DNA of 25,108 bases from Elusimicrobiales bacterium (GTDB lineage Bacteria; Elusimicrobiota; Elusimicrobia; Elusimicrobiales; Elusimicrobiaceae), in the NCBI GenBank assembly GCA_041651175.1, contig JBAZJT010000026.1, positions 1-25,108 on the forward strand, given 5' to 3'. Of the stretch, positions 7,104 through 15,205 are shown one piece after another; within the stretch, counting starts at the first letter, position 1, and every line of letters starts with the position of its first letter. The notes under the pieces are model-generated. The model ran no database searches. It was not told the origin of the DNA and worked only from the letters and a program-made list of their open reading frames with translations. Both the position numbers and the translations under genes were made by a program.

Positions 7104-8779
7104 AACTGGCTGCCATTCTGCTGCTGTTGTGCCGGCCCTGTGCCGCCGTGGAGCTGCCGGCGGACGCGCGGGCGCGCGCGCGCGCGGTTTGCGACATGGC
7201 GGCGGAGTTTCTTCAGCGCATAAAGACGCAGGCGATAGGCGAAAGCTCCGTGGCGGCGGTGCGCAGCGCGAACCCGGACAGAAAGCAGGCCCGCGCCGAG
7301 GACGAATTGTCCCAGGCTGCCTCGCTGCTGCGGGACAGGACGCTTTACGGCGCGGCGGACCGCCGCGACGAGGCCCTGCTGCGGGCGGCATACCGCGCGC
7401 TGGCCGTAACATACATGGCCCGCGCCGTGCCCTCCGCCGACAGGCAGCTGCAGGACGAGATAACCGATAAGCTGCGCGGCTGGTCGCTCTTTTACAGCAG
7501 GGACGGGATGCCGGATAAATTGTCCGGTTGCATTATGTCTTCCAGCAGAAGGCTGTCCCCGCAGGCGCTGATGCAGGCCGGCTGGCGGGATTATGCCAGG
7601 GACATCGCCCTGCGCGCCAAAGGCGCCCCCGGCATGCCGGGCGGCGCGCGCGCAAGCGGCGATACCGCCTCGCTGGATGAGGCGCTTGCCTCGCTGCTTC
7701 GCGTATGCGAAACCTCAACCGGCGCGGACGCGGACAGGGCGCAATGCCTTTATCTGACAGCTCTCGCATACGAGGCGCTTTCCATGGCGGACTATTCGGC
7801 CAGGCCGGAGGAACCGGCGGTTTCATCCGCGCCGGCGGCGGGGGAGCCGCAGCCAGCCTCCACGGCAACGTTTGCCGCGGCGCCGCCGCAGGCCGCGGAA
7901 ACGTCCGGGCCGCAGCGGTACTCCCCGGATTTTGACCCTAAAACCGTTTACCGCAAGGATTCGCCGTCCGTGGTTGCGATAATATGCTACGGCGACAACG
8001 GCTACGGAGATATCGGCAGCGGCAGTCTCATAGACGCATCGGGCCTGGTGCTTACAAACGCGCATGTGGTGATACAGGATTCCACCGGCAAGCCGTACCC
8101 GCGCATAGAGGCGTATTTCAAGCCGCTCACCATGACCGGCGACCGCGCCAGGGATCTTGCAAATCCCGCAAAAGTTGCAGTGCTTAACTGGGACGCCGCG
8201 CTGGATTTGGCGCTTGTCCGCGTTGACGGAGCGCCCTCCCGCGCGCGGCCGCTGGCGCTTGGCGATTCTAGCGCGGTATCCGTGGGCGACCGCGTGGCGG
8301 CCATAGGCCACCCGGAGCAGGGCGGATTCTGGACGCTCACCACCGGAGTGGTAAGCGCGGTGGTTTCCGGCATAGGCGGCGCGGCGGGAAAAGACGTTTT
8401 TCAGACCGACGCCAGCATAAACCGCGGCAATTCCGGCGGGCCGCTGCTGGACGCGGCGGGAAATATAATAGGCGTCAACACCCTTATGGCCCGCCGCGCA
8501 AGCGACGGAATGGCTATAACAGCGGTCAATTTCGCCATCAAGTCCGAGGTGGCGCGCAAATGGCTGGAGCAGAACGGCGTCAAAACCTCTTTCGCCGCGC
8601 AGACGGCGGCGTCAAACATCAGGACGACGGCGACCGAGAGCGCCGCCGCGCCGCTGACCGAAAGCAAACCCTATGACATTGACGATATGCTTGACGAGCG
8701 CGCCAAAGCCATGAAAGACATGGAAAACCTGGAGCGCGAAATGCGCGGCGAAATAGACAGGCGCGCGGGGAAGAACTGA
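7100..8779 (+). CDS. secreted trypsin-like (S1/DegP-type) serine protease without PDZ domain
   Basis: The 559-residue protein has a signal peptide (MKLAAILLLLCRPCAAVE). About 220 residues of helical, Arg/Ala-rich sequence come next, then a Pro/Ala linker (~236-272) and a chymotrypsin-fold protease. The catalytic triad is visible: His322 in LTNAHVV, Asp369 in LDLALVRV and Ser445 in INRGNSGGPL. AIGHPEQG and the C-terminal GVNTL strand are also typical of the HtrA/DegP catalytic domain. No PDZ domain follows; instead the protein ends in a charged helix (DERAKAMKDMENLEREMRG). The N-terminal domain is unrecognised and could be a substrate or partner module. It starts within the previous stop (ATGA) and ends 1 bp before the GspF-type gene. 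Its role could be quality control or processing of the envelope proteins made by the operon; that is inference. Confidence 0.9.
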   Translation: MKLAAILLLLCRPCAAVELPADARARARAVCDMAAEFLQRIKTQAIGESSVAAVRSANPDRKQARAEDELSQAASLLRDRTLYGAADRRDEALLRAAYRALAVTYMARAVPSADRQLQDEITDKLRGWSLFYSRDGMPDKLSGCIMSSSRRLSPQALMQAGWRDYARDIALRAKGAPGMPGGARASGDTASLDEALASLLRVCETSTGADADRAQCLYLTALAYEALSMADYSARPEEPAVSSAPAAGEPQPASTATFAAAPPQAAETSGPQRYSPDFDPKTVYRKDSPSVVAIICYGDNGYGDIGSGSLIDASGLVLTNAHVVIQDSTGKPYPRIEAYFKPLTMTGDRARDLANPAKVAVLNWDAALDLALVRVDGAPSRARPLALGDSSAVSVGDRVAAIGHPEQGGFWTLTTGVVSAVVSGIGGAAGKDVFQTDASINRGNSGGPLLDAAGNIIGVNTLMARRASDGMAITAVNFAIKSEVARKWLEQNGVKTSFAAQTAASNIRTTATESAAAPLTESKPYDIDDMLDERAKAMKDMENLEREMRGEIDRRAGKN

Positions 8780-8780
8780 T

Positions 8781-9872
8781 ATGGGCCAGGCGGGACTTTT
8801 ATTCAATCCTCAGTCGCGGGTGCAGTCCAAGCAGCATTCCAGCGTTTCCTCGGAAGACATAACGGCGTTCTTTGAGCATATGTCCACGTTGCTTAATTCC
8901 GGCGTGCCGCTGCTGCGCGCCATAACCCTCGCCTCCGAGCAGGCGGAAAGCTCCACCTTCCAGAAAGCGCTGCGGGATATCGGCAAAAAAATCTCCGGCG
9001 GGTCTTCGTTTTACGAATCCGCTGCGATCTACCCAAAATACTTTCCCAACCAGGCCATACAGCTCATCCGCACCGGCGAGCAGAGCGGCCAGCTGGCCCC
9101 GCTGCTGACCAAGCTAAGCGAGGATTTCAAGAAACGCGCGGCCATAGGCAACAAAGTCAAGTCCGCGCTGATTTACCCGGCCATCATGCTTTGCGTGGCC
9201 GTGGGGGCCATCTTCATAATGCTTTGGAAAGTTATCCCGAACTTCGCGCAATTTTTCCAGGATTTCGGAAAAAAGCTGCCGCCTGTAACTCAATTCGTGC
9301 TGGACGCCTCCAACTTCGTGCAGGGAAACTGGTATTACATGATAGGCGGCGCGGGAGTCGCGTTTTTCTCGTTCCGGGCTTTTGCCGCGACGGAGTTCGG
9401 CGCGCGGCAGGTTTACGCGTTTGCGATGTCAATGCCGATACTGGGGGAGCTGGTGGTGCAGTCCGCCATGGAAAGCTTCTCAAGCAATATGTCGCTGCTT
9501 ATGAAAAGCGGAATGCCCATGCTGGAGGCCATAGCCTCCACTCAGGAGACGATGAGCGCCAATCCCCTCTACCGCGACGCGCTCAAATTCGTGCACCAGC
9601 GGGTTTCCACCGGTTCGGACCTGGGCGGCTCGCTGCATGCGACGGGTTTTTTCACCAATCTGGCCGTGGGCATGGTGAAGATGGGCGAGGAATCGGGCAA
9701 ATTAAGCGACGTGCTGGAAGTGCTGGCGATATATTACGCCGACAAGGTGGAAACCCTCACCATGCGGCTTACCGGTCTGATGGAGCCTGTGATAGTGATA
9801 GGCATGGGCGTGGTGGTGGCCGGAATGCTTGCTTCCGTGTATCTGCCCATGTTCCAGTTGTCCGGCGGATAG
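8781..9872 (+). CDS. GspF/PilC-family inner-membrane platform protein
   Basis: The 363-residue protein has two T2SSF domains: residues ~24-149 (FFEHMSTLLNSGVPLLRAI ... LIRTGEQSGQLAPLL) and ~229-351 (FSSNMSLLMKSGMPMLEAI ... VKMGEESGKLSDVL). The internal duplication is plain. Three hydrophobic segments (~131-151, ~184-201, ~331-357) match the family topology. GspF/PilC forms the inner-membrane platform on which the assembly ATPase of type II secretion systems or type IV pili acts. No ATPase, pilin or secretin gene lies nearby, so here it is an orphan at the end of an envelope operon. At 363 residues it is slightly shorter than the usual ~400, lacking the cytoplasmic extension before the first domain. 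It starts 1 bp after the protease stop, with GGGGAAG as a probable ribosome site. Confidence 0.92.
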   Translation: MGQAGLLFNPQSRVQSKQHSSVSSEDITAFFEHMSTLLNSGVPLLRAITLASEQAESSTFQKALRDIGKKISGGSSFYESAAIYPKYFPNQAIQLIRTGEQSGQLAPLLTKLSEDFKKRAAIGNKVKSALIYPAIMLCVAVGAIFIMLWKVIPNFAQFFQDFGKKLPPVTQFVLDASNFVQGNWYYMIGGAGVAFFSFRAFAATEFGARQVYAFAMSMPILGELVVQSAMESFSSNMSLLMKSGMPMLEAIASTQETMSANPLYRDALKFVHQRVSTGSDLGGSLHATGFFTNLAVGMVKMGEESGKLSDVLEVLAIYYADKVETLTMRLTGLMEPVIVIGMGVVVAGMLASVYLPMFQLSGG

Positions 9873-9907
9873 CCGTTACAGCGACAATTCCGCCGTCCGC
9901 TTTTTTT
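9863..9907 (+). terminator. probable intrinsic terminator of the six-gene operon
   Basis: CGGCGGA (9863-9869) pairs with TCCGCCG (9889-9895), and seven T follow at 9901-9907 after a 5-base gap. The left arm spans the gspF-like stop codon and the hairpin overlaps the 3' end of the convergent membrane-protein gene. The gap before the T-run makes it less than ideal. Confidence 0.45.
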
Positions 9908-10952
9908 CCGCCAAAGACAGATAGCGTATCGCCGCAGCCATAACCAGCAGCCCCGCCCAGTCCTGCGCGGACGGGAATTTACCGCCGAAGAACCGCCATG
10001 TTAAAAGCGTGGCCGCAGTCCCCGCCACAAGCGAGGTAAGCCTGTTCACCAGCCCCGCGAAAGTGGCGGTGCGGCCCTTGAACATGAAAAGAAACACCGA
10101 GAAAAACGCGCTAACCCCATAGACCATTCCGGCGGCCATTGCCTGTTTCCACAGCGGATGCGGATTGCGCAAACCGGTCTGGAACTGCGATACTGCGCTG
10201 CCAGCCTCCGCAGGGGACGCCAAAAGCCATGCCGTCGCAACAGCCATAACCGCTATGGCCGCTATCTGCTCTATGGCGAAAAAACCCTTGTTGTCCTGCG
10301 GCGTGCCGGGCGGGCGGGTGTTCTTGTAATAGTTCATGATGTATATCCGCACCGCATAGGCGGCTATATAGCAGGAGAGTATGCACAGCGCCGGGATATT
10401 TTTGACAAAATTGAAATCCCCGCATTTCGCGCCGGACAGCTGTACCGCCACCGCGCACAGCGCCAGAGCCATGGCGATGTTCTCCTCTGGATAGACCTTT
10501 TTGCGCAGTATTCCCTGCCGTATCTGGACTGCGTCCACCAGCCGGCTGATAACAATGATGCTGGCGCGCATTATCACCATCGCCACCATCACCGAAATAG
10601 GCAGCAGGTACATCAGCGTGGTCGTGGGAATGACCACGGCGGTGCAGAAACCTGAGGGGATTATGTAGAGATATTCCGCCGGGACATCCAGCCCGAATAT
10701 GCGGCGGGTTCCCGCCGTCTTAAGCCTGTGCCAGCCCAGCGAGAGCGCGACCGCAACGCACAGCAGGCTGCCGCCCCAGGTGCTGTAGAGGGTGTATGCC
10801 GTCTCGTTCATACCGGCGGGGCCGGTGAAATACTTCACCAGCACGCCGGTTACCACATACAGCCCGAAGTATCCGCCGCACAACTGCAAAAGCCGGCTCG
10901 TGGAGCCGTCCTCGGTCGCGCCGCAGCAGGCGGCTTTAACGGAATTCCACAT
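9876..10952 (-). CDS. multi-spanning membrane protein, drug/metabolite transporter-like
   Basis: The 358-residue product has roughly ten hydrophobic segments beginning at about residue 24 and ending with AGLLVMAAAIRYLSLAEKK and a basic cytoplasmic tail. The spacing of helices, the 10-TM count and the C-terminal segment resemble the EamA/DMT superfamily. Features I can see include LPISVMVAMVIMRASIIVISRLVDA (in two helices) and VNRLTSLVAGTAATLLTW near the end, comparable to the second EamA half. The substrate cannot be predicted. It starts 2 bp after the pseudo-transglutaminase gene, so it is the last gene of the minus-strand operon. It converges on the GspF gene with only 3 bp between the stops. 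Confidence 0.72.
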   Translation of the reverse strand: MWNSVKAACCGATEDGSTSRLLQLCGGYFGLYVVTGVLVKYFTGPAGMNETAYTLYSTWGGSLLCVAVALSLGWHRLKTAGTRRIFGLDVPAEYLYIIPSGFCTAVVIPTTTLMYLLPISVMVAMVIMRASIIVISRLVDAVQIRQGILRKKVYPEENIAMALALCAVAVQLSGAKCGDFNFVKNIPALCILSCYIAAYAVRIYIMNYYKNTRPPGTPQDNKGFFAIEQIAAIAVMAVATAWLLASPAEAGSAVSQFQTGLRNPHPLWKQAMAAGMVYGVSAFFSVFLFMFKGRTATFAGLVNRLTSLVAGTAATLLTWRFFGGKFPSAQDWAGLLVMAAAIRYLSLAEKKRTAELSL

Positions 10953-10954
10953 TA

Positions 10955-13009
10955 TTATTGAGCCTCAAGCACCAGCCACTCTTCCGAAAACCCGGCAACG
11001 GCTTCCCTGAAAGCCTTGTAGGCGGGATACTCGGCGGGGGGGATTTCATTGCGCTCGCGGCGCAGCTCGTCGCTGAAAACAATCTCGTTGCCGTCGACGC
11101 GGCAGGCGCCGCTGTATTTCTGGCCCGCCGCCGCAAAAGACACCGCTCCCGGCAAATTATACACCCTGTATCCCGCCGGCAGCTTGAGCCTTATGACATT
11201 GGCCTGGCGCGAAACCGTATGCCAGAAAAAAGGCAGTTCGCGCTCTGTCTGGCTTTCGTTTGCGGCGGAGTATTTCACTCCCGGAAACTTCAGCAGCAGG
11301 TATTTGCCGGCCCTGAGCGCATAGTTTTTAATTGCCGTTTTCATGGAGAAAGCCAGGTTTTTTGAAAGGTCGTCCAGATTCTCCATCCGGTAGCTTTCAA
11401 GCCTGGCATTGGAATGCAGCGACTGGGCGAAGGCTTCTGCCGCCTTGTCCAGGTCTTCTTTTTTAAGATTTTTCATGCTGCGCATGGCGGCCTGAAGCTG
11501 CCCGGTCATACGCTCCGCAAACAGGCCGGAAAGCCCGCCGTCCCTGTCCAGGGCAAGGCTGGCCGAGGTTTCCTCGGATTCCATCTCCGGCGCGGACAGG
11601 GGGACCGAAAACAGCGGCTCCTCCGTCCCGCCGCCCAGCACGAGCAATCCGCTTGCGCCCTGCAGCTGGGGCGGAATTTCATTATAGCGGCGCACATCGT
11701 CCTGCGGGGCCAGCAGCAGCCGCCCGCTGTCGGTATCAAGCAGGACAGCTGCCGCGTCAAACTGCCGGATATTGGGCAGCGACGGCTCGAAAACCGCGTC
11801 CTTGCCGCACATATAGGCGAATTGCGGGTTCAGCCCCGCCGCATAAAGCATTACATAGAGCATGAAAGGCTTGTCCAGGGCGTTGCCGGCCTTCCGGCTG
11901 AATATCTCGTCCGACGGTTTGGGGATATAGCTGTAGTCCGCCACGGGCACGGGCTGGTACTTTATTTCCCTTGCGACCCAGTTATAGAGCGTCTCCGCCT
12001 TTTCCAGCGCGGTCTTTTTGCCGGAGACCAGTTCCTCCGTTTTTGCCGCTATTTCCGGCGTAACAACCATCCGGCGGCCCGCAAGAGGCGACAGCGCGGC
12101 GCGCACATTTTCCCAGGTGTCTGCCAGCGACAGCTTCAATTGCGGCGCTATGCGCATAAGCGGCGGCGACAGCGGCTCGCGCTTGTATGACGGAGTGTTT
12201 TCCAAAGTCCATGTATAAGCCGTCCTGCCGCCGGATTGCGTTACGGAGGGCGCGGAGTTTTCCGGCATGTTAAGCTGCTTCCAGGCAAGCGCCAGCCCTT
12301 CCGGCACGGAGACGGTTACGACGGTCTTGCCGTACGGCTCGTAGTCGCGCAGCGGAATTGCCGCAAAAAACGGATAGGTGGACACATACTGCGTGTCCAG
12401 CCTGTATTCAAAATCCAGCAGCGATCCGGTCTGCACATTCGGCACGGCGAATTTAAGCGTCCTTGCCCCGGAATAGGCCGGATACTGCACATAAGCCCCG
12501 CCCTCCATTATTGAAATGTCGTTTACGAAGGATACGGAGGAGTCTGTCACGGAATAGCCGTAGCTGACGGCGGCGTGACGTATATCCGGCAGATAATTCA
12601 GCGCCGCAAAAGAGGCGGGGCTTTTGCCGCGCTCGCGCAGCACATACGGCACGGAGCGGGCGGAATACGAGTAGCTTTTGTCGGGGTTTATGTCTATGCG
12701 GACCTGCCGGAGAACGGTGAAATAGCCGTCGTCCGGGAAATCCGCGGCGCGGGGCGGCGCCGCCAGAATTCCCTTTATAAACCCGTCCTCCAGCGGAGCG
12801 GACATCGCGCCGGAGTATTCCTTCACGAACTGGATTTTAAGAATATCACCGCGCTTGTATGACTGCGTTTTCCCGCCCGAGTTTACGGAGACGGAAGCCG
12901 CGTCCAGCCCGGTTATGGTTCCGCTTATCTCGCTCCCGTCGTTGAGATAGAGCATGTCCGCGCGCGCGGCCTGAGCGAAAACGGCCAGTATCAGAAGCAG
13001 TTTTGACAT
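10955..13009 (-). CDS. DUF3857/transglutaminase-fold protein lacking the catalytic triad (pseudoenzyme)
   Basis: The 684-residue protein has a signal peptide (MSKLLLILAVFAQAARA). A small SH3-like N-terminal unit (MLYLNDGSEISGTITGLD, ~19-36) is followed by a DUF3857 domain (~95-280, with PNVQTGSLLDFEYRLD at 190-205) and a transglutaminase-like domain (~320-440). The architecture and length match the neighbour at 13018-15111. The neighbour has G-C-C-I-D-K, F-D-H-S-I and F-L-D-S-T; this protein has G-N-A-L-D-K (Ala377), F-D-A-A-A (Ala419) and L-L-A-P-Q (Ala434). All three catalytic positions are therefore alanine, while the surrounding fold residues are kept. It should bind rather than cleave or cross-link. 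Its TAGGAG ribosome site overlaps the upstream stop and it lies 8 bp from the active paralogue. Strong frame conservation argues against a decaying gene. Confidence 0.88.
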   Translation of the reverse strand: MSKLLLILAVFAQAARADMLYLNDGSEISGTITGLDAASVSVNSGGKTQSYKRGDILKIQFVKEYSGAMSAPLEDGFIKGILAAPPRAADFPDDGYFTVLRQVRIDINPDKSYSYSARSVPYVLRERGKSPASFAALNYLPDIRHAAVSYGYSVTDSSVSFVNDISIMEGGAYVQYPAYSGARTLKFAVPNVQTGSLLDFEYRLDTQYVSTYPFFAAIPLRDYEPYGKTVVTVSVPEGLALAWKQLNMPENSAPSVTQSGGRTAYTWTLENTPSYKREPLSPPLMRIAPQLKLSLADTWENVRAALSPLAGRRMVVTPEIAAKTEELVSGKKTALEKAETLYNWVAREIKYQPVPVADYSYIPKPSDEIFSRKAGNALDKPFMLYVMLYAAGLNPQFAYMCGKDAVFEPSLPNIRQFDAAAVLLDTDSGRLLLAPQDDVRRYNEIPPQLQGASGLLVLGGGTEEPLFSVPLSAPEMESEETSASLALDRDGGLSGLFAERMTGQLQAAMRSMKNLKKEDLDKAAEAFAQSLHSNARLESYRMENLDDLSKNLAFSMKTAIKNYALRAGKYLLLKFPGVKYSAANESQTERELPFFWHTVSRQANVIRLKLPAGYRVYNLPGAVSFAAAGQKYSGACRVDGNEIVFSDELRRERNEIPPAEYPAYKAFREAVAGFSEEWLVLEAQ

Positions 13010-13017
13010 AAAGTCTC

Positions 13018-15111
13018 CTATTTCACCCGGAAGAAAAGCTGGTTTTTGGTGTATTCGGCGGCGCGCTCCACGAAAGCTTTGTAGGAGACGTAGCCTTCCG
13101 CTGGAATTTCCCGCGCGGGCCGCTCCCAGGAAGCGGAGCAGACCACCCTGGCGCCGGATTTCTTTTTACACTGCGCGGAGAATGAACCGAACTCGTTTTC
13201 CATTTTTATTTTTTCCGGCAGCGAGATTATCTCGTAATTCGGCGGCAGCGAAACGGTATAGCTGAAATACCTGCCCATTGAAGTCATGTCGGTGTCATAG
13301 CGTATGGGATATTTCCGCCGCGCCTGCGCGATTTCGCTTATGCGGAACTGCTCTATCTCGAAATCAGGCAGCTTGAAAATCCGTATATTGCCGGCCTTCT
13401 GCGGATAATCCTTGACGATGTATTTCATTTGCAGCGAGAACGGTTTTTCCAAATCCTCCGCGTTGTTTACGGTCCAGCTTTCCAGCTCCGCGCGCGGAGA
13501 AACCGACTTGGACATCATCTGGAAAGTTCTTTTCTGTTCCTCCCGCTTCATGCGGCGGTAATGGCCGCATAGCGCGCCTTCGCGCGCGCCCGTGTAGCGG
13601 AAGGTCTCCGAAACCGCCGTGTCGCCGTTTGAGGAAACGGCAATCTCGTAATCATAGAAAGAGCCGTTGTCTTTCGGCGCGGGAACCGGCACGAAATCTA
13701 TTTTTTTGTCAAAAAACGCCAGCACCTTCACGCCGTAGTCAAAGCCCGCGACTTCGGGATAGCGATAGTCGTAATTGGTGGAGTCCAGAAACACTTTTTT
13801 GCCGTCCACCACGGCCAGCGTGATGGAATGGTCAAAACCGATTTGCGGGATGTCAAAATCGATTTCCGCCATGTTGTTTGTGTTTATCCATAACGGGGTC
13901 GCCTTTATTCCGGCGACGCGCAGCATGGCGGTCAGCAGCAGCGATTTGTCTATGCAGCAGCCCCATCGGCGTTTCCAGGTCAGGTTCGCGTCATAACCGC
14001 CCCAGCCGGAAGCCACGCCGGTCTTGAGGGCGATGTAGCGGATTTCCTTCTGCACGTAATGGTAGATTTTTGCGGCTTTCTGTCCGTCGGTTTTAGCGCC
14101 TTTGACAAGCTCCAGCGTGAACCGTTCCAGCTCCGGCGAGGGTTTTGTCCGCTCCGCGTAAAACTGGTTGGCCCAGTCAAAAATAACATCCCAGCTTTTG
14201 AAAAGCGAGCCGCGCACAACCGGCGCGACGTTTTCATAAGGCGGCATTTCCGGCTCTCCCGACAGGGGAGCCACGTCATCCAGCCGCCAGCGGTATGTCC
14301 GGGAGGAGGCGGTTTCCGTTATCTCCGGCTCGCCCGATTTGCCGGGCATATTGCGCGCGGAATGGAAAAACTCCCGCCCCGCCGGAACGGTTATTTTCGC
14401 CTCGGAGCGCAACACCGGCCCCTCGCCGTCCTGAAAGCCCCAGAAAGGGAAGAAGAAATCTTTTCTGAAAGGGTTGTGCTCCTCGTTGAGTATCTCGTAA
14501 TCCACGATGGAGCCTGTCTGCACATTGGGCATGTCGTACTGGACGCACACGGAGCCGGAAATGAAAAACGCGCTGCCGGCGTCCTGCGGCCTGGTGGTTT
14601 TTATTTTTCCGGGGTCCAGCGTGTAAATCTGCCCGTCGGGGGAATAGACATTGGCCTTCAGTATGGAAACGCGTTCCCTGCCGTCGTCTACGCATTGGGA
14701 GACTGAGCCCCAGCGCTGCAGCAGGCTCTCCTTGAGTATCTGGCGCACCATATGGGCGCGGAAAGACCGCGTCCCGTCGGGGTTGAGAGTGTATTCCCCG
14801 TAATCCAGCAGCACAAGCCCGTTTACGCCCGGATATTTCGCCGCAAGCCCGCGCGCCAGTCTAAAGGACTGTGCGGCATCCTTTTTGTCCTGCTCCGTAA
14901 CCGGCGCGGCGGCCCCGGCAGCGCCTTCCCCGGAGGAAAACCGTATTTCCGCCGCGTCGCCGCGCGCGACGGGCGGATGCCCGCTAAAATTGATGGCTGA
15001 TGCATCAATGGAAGAAACAGCAGCTTCAAATTCAGAGCCGTCGCGCAGCCGAAGAGTCTCCGCGCCGCAATTTTGCGCCGCCAGCAGAAATACAGCAGCC
15101 ATAATTTTCAT
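13018..15111 (-). CDS. secreted DUF3857/transglutaminase-like protein with intact triad
   Basis: The 697-residue protein starts with a signal peptide (MKIMAAVFLLAAQNCGAE) and an SH3-like unit (LRLRDGSEFEAAV, ~20-32). It continues with DUF3857 (~100-285, with PNVQTGSIVDYEIL at 195-208) and a transglutaminase-like core. The catalytic residues can be assigned as Cys386 (in RRWGCCIDKSLLLTAML), His428 (GFDHSITL) and Asp443 (FLDSTN). The C-terminal ~230 residues form a beta-rich domain, as in other DUF3857 proteins. Members of this superfamily act as cysteine proteases, peptidases or cross-linkers; the substrate here is unknown, presumably periplasmic. I chose the ATG at 15111 because GGAGG lies 5 bases before it and the signal peptide starts there; an open frame extends 79 codons further upstream without support. 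It is 8 bp before its inactive paralogue. Confidence 0.9.
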   Translation of the reverse strand: MKIMAAVFLLAAQNCGAETLRLRDGSEFEAAVSSIDASAINFSGHPPVARGDAAEIRFSSGEGAAGAAAPVTEQDKKDAAQSFRLARGLAAKYPGVNGLVLLDYGEYTLNPDGTRSFRAHMVRQILKESLLQRWGSVSQCVDDGRERVSILKANVYSPDGQIYTLDPGKIKTTRPQDAGSAFFISGSVCVQYDMPNVQTGSIVDYEILNEEHNPFRKDFFFPFWGFQDGEGPVLRSEAKITVPAGREFFHSARNMPGKSGEPEITETASSRTYRWRLDDVAPLSGEPEMPPYENVAPVVRGSLFKSWDVIFDWANQFYAERTKPSPELERFTLELVKGAKTDGQKAAKIYHYVQKEIRYIALKTGVASGWGGYDANLTWKRRWGCCIDKSLLLTAMLRVAGIKATPLWINTNNMAEIDFDIPQIGFDHSITLAVVDGKKVFLDSTNYDYRYPEVAGFDYGVKVLAFFDKKIDFVPVPAPKDNGSFYDYEIAVSSNGDTAVSETFRYTGAREGALCGHYRRMKREEQKRTFQMMSKSVSPRAELESWTVNNAEDLEKPFSLQMKYIVKDYPQKAGNIRIFKLPDFEIEQFRISEIAQARRKYPIRYDTDMTSMGRYFSYTVSLPPNYEIISLPEKIKMENEFGSFSAQCKKKSGARVVCSASWERPAREIPAEGYVSYKAFVERAAEYTKNQLFFRVK

Positions 15112-15205
15112 ATGCCCTCCGCCTTGAAACTGTTCAGAATTTACTCCGCGCCAGACGCAGGCGCAACCGCCTTTTCTGCGGCGAAACAGGAATTCCGGAA
15201 AGGTC

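Noticed and set aside
6357..7412. 351-codon minus-strand open frame
   Set aside because: It is low-complexity Arg/Pro/Gly-rich shadow translation opposite well-supported genes.
10955..13009. Calling the inactive transglutaminase gene a pseudogene
   Set aside because: The frame, signal peptide, ribosome site and both domains are intact. Only the three catalytic positions are changed, which suggests a pseudoenzyme rather than decay.
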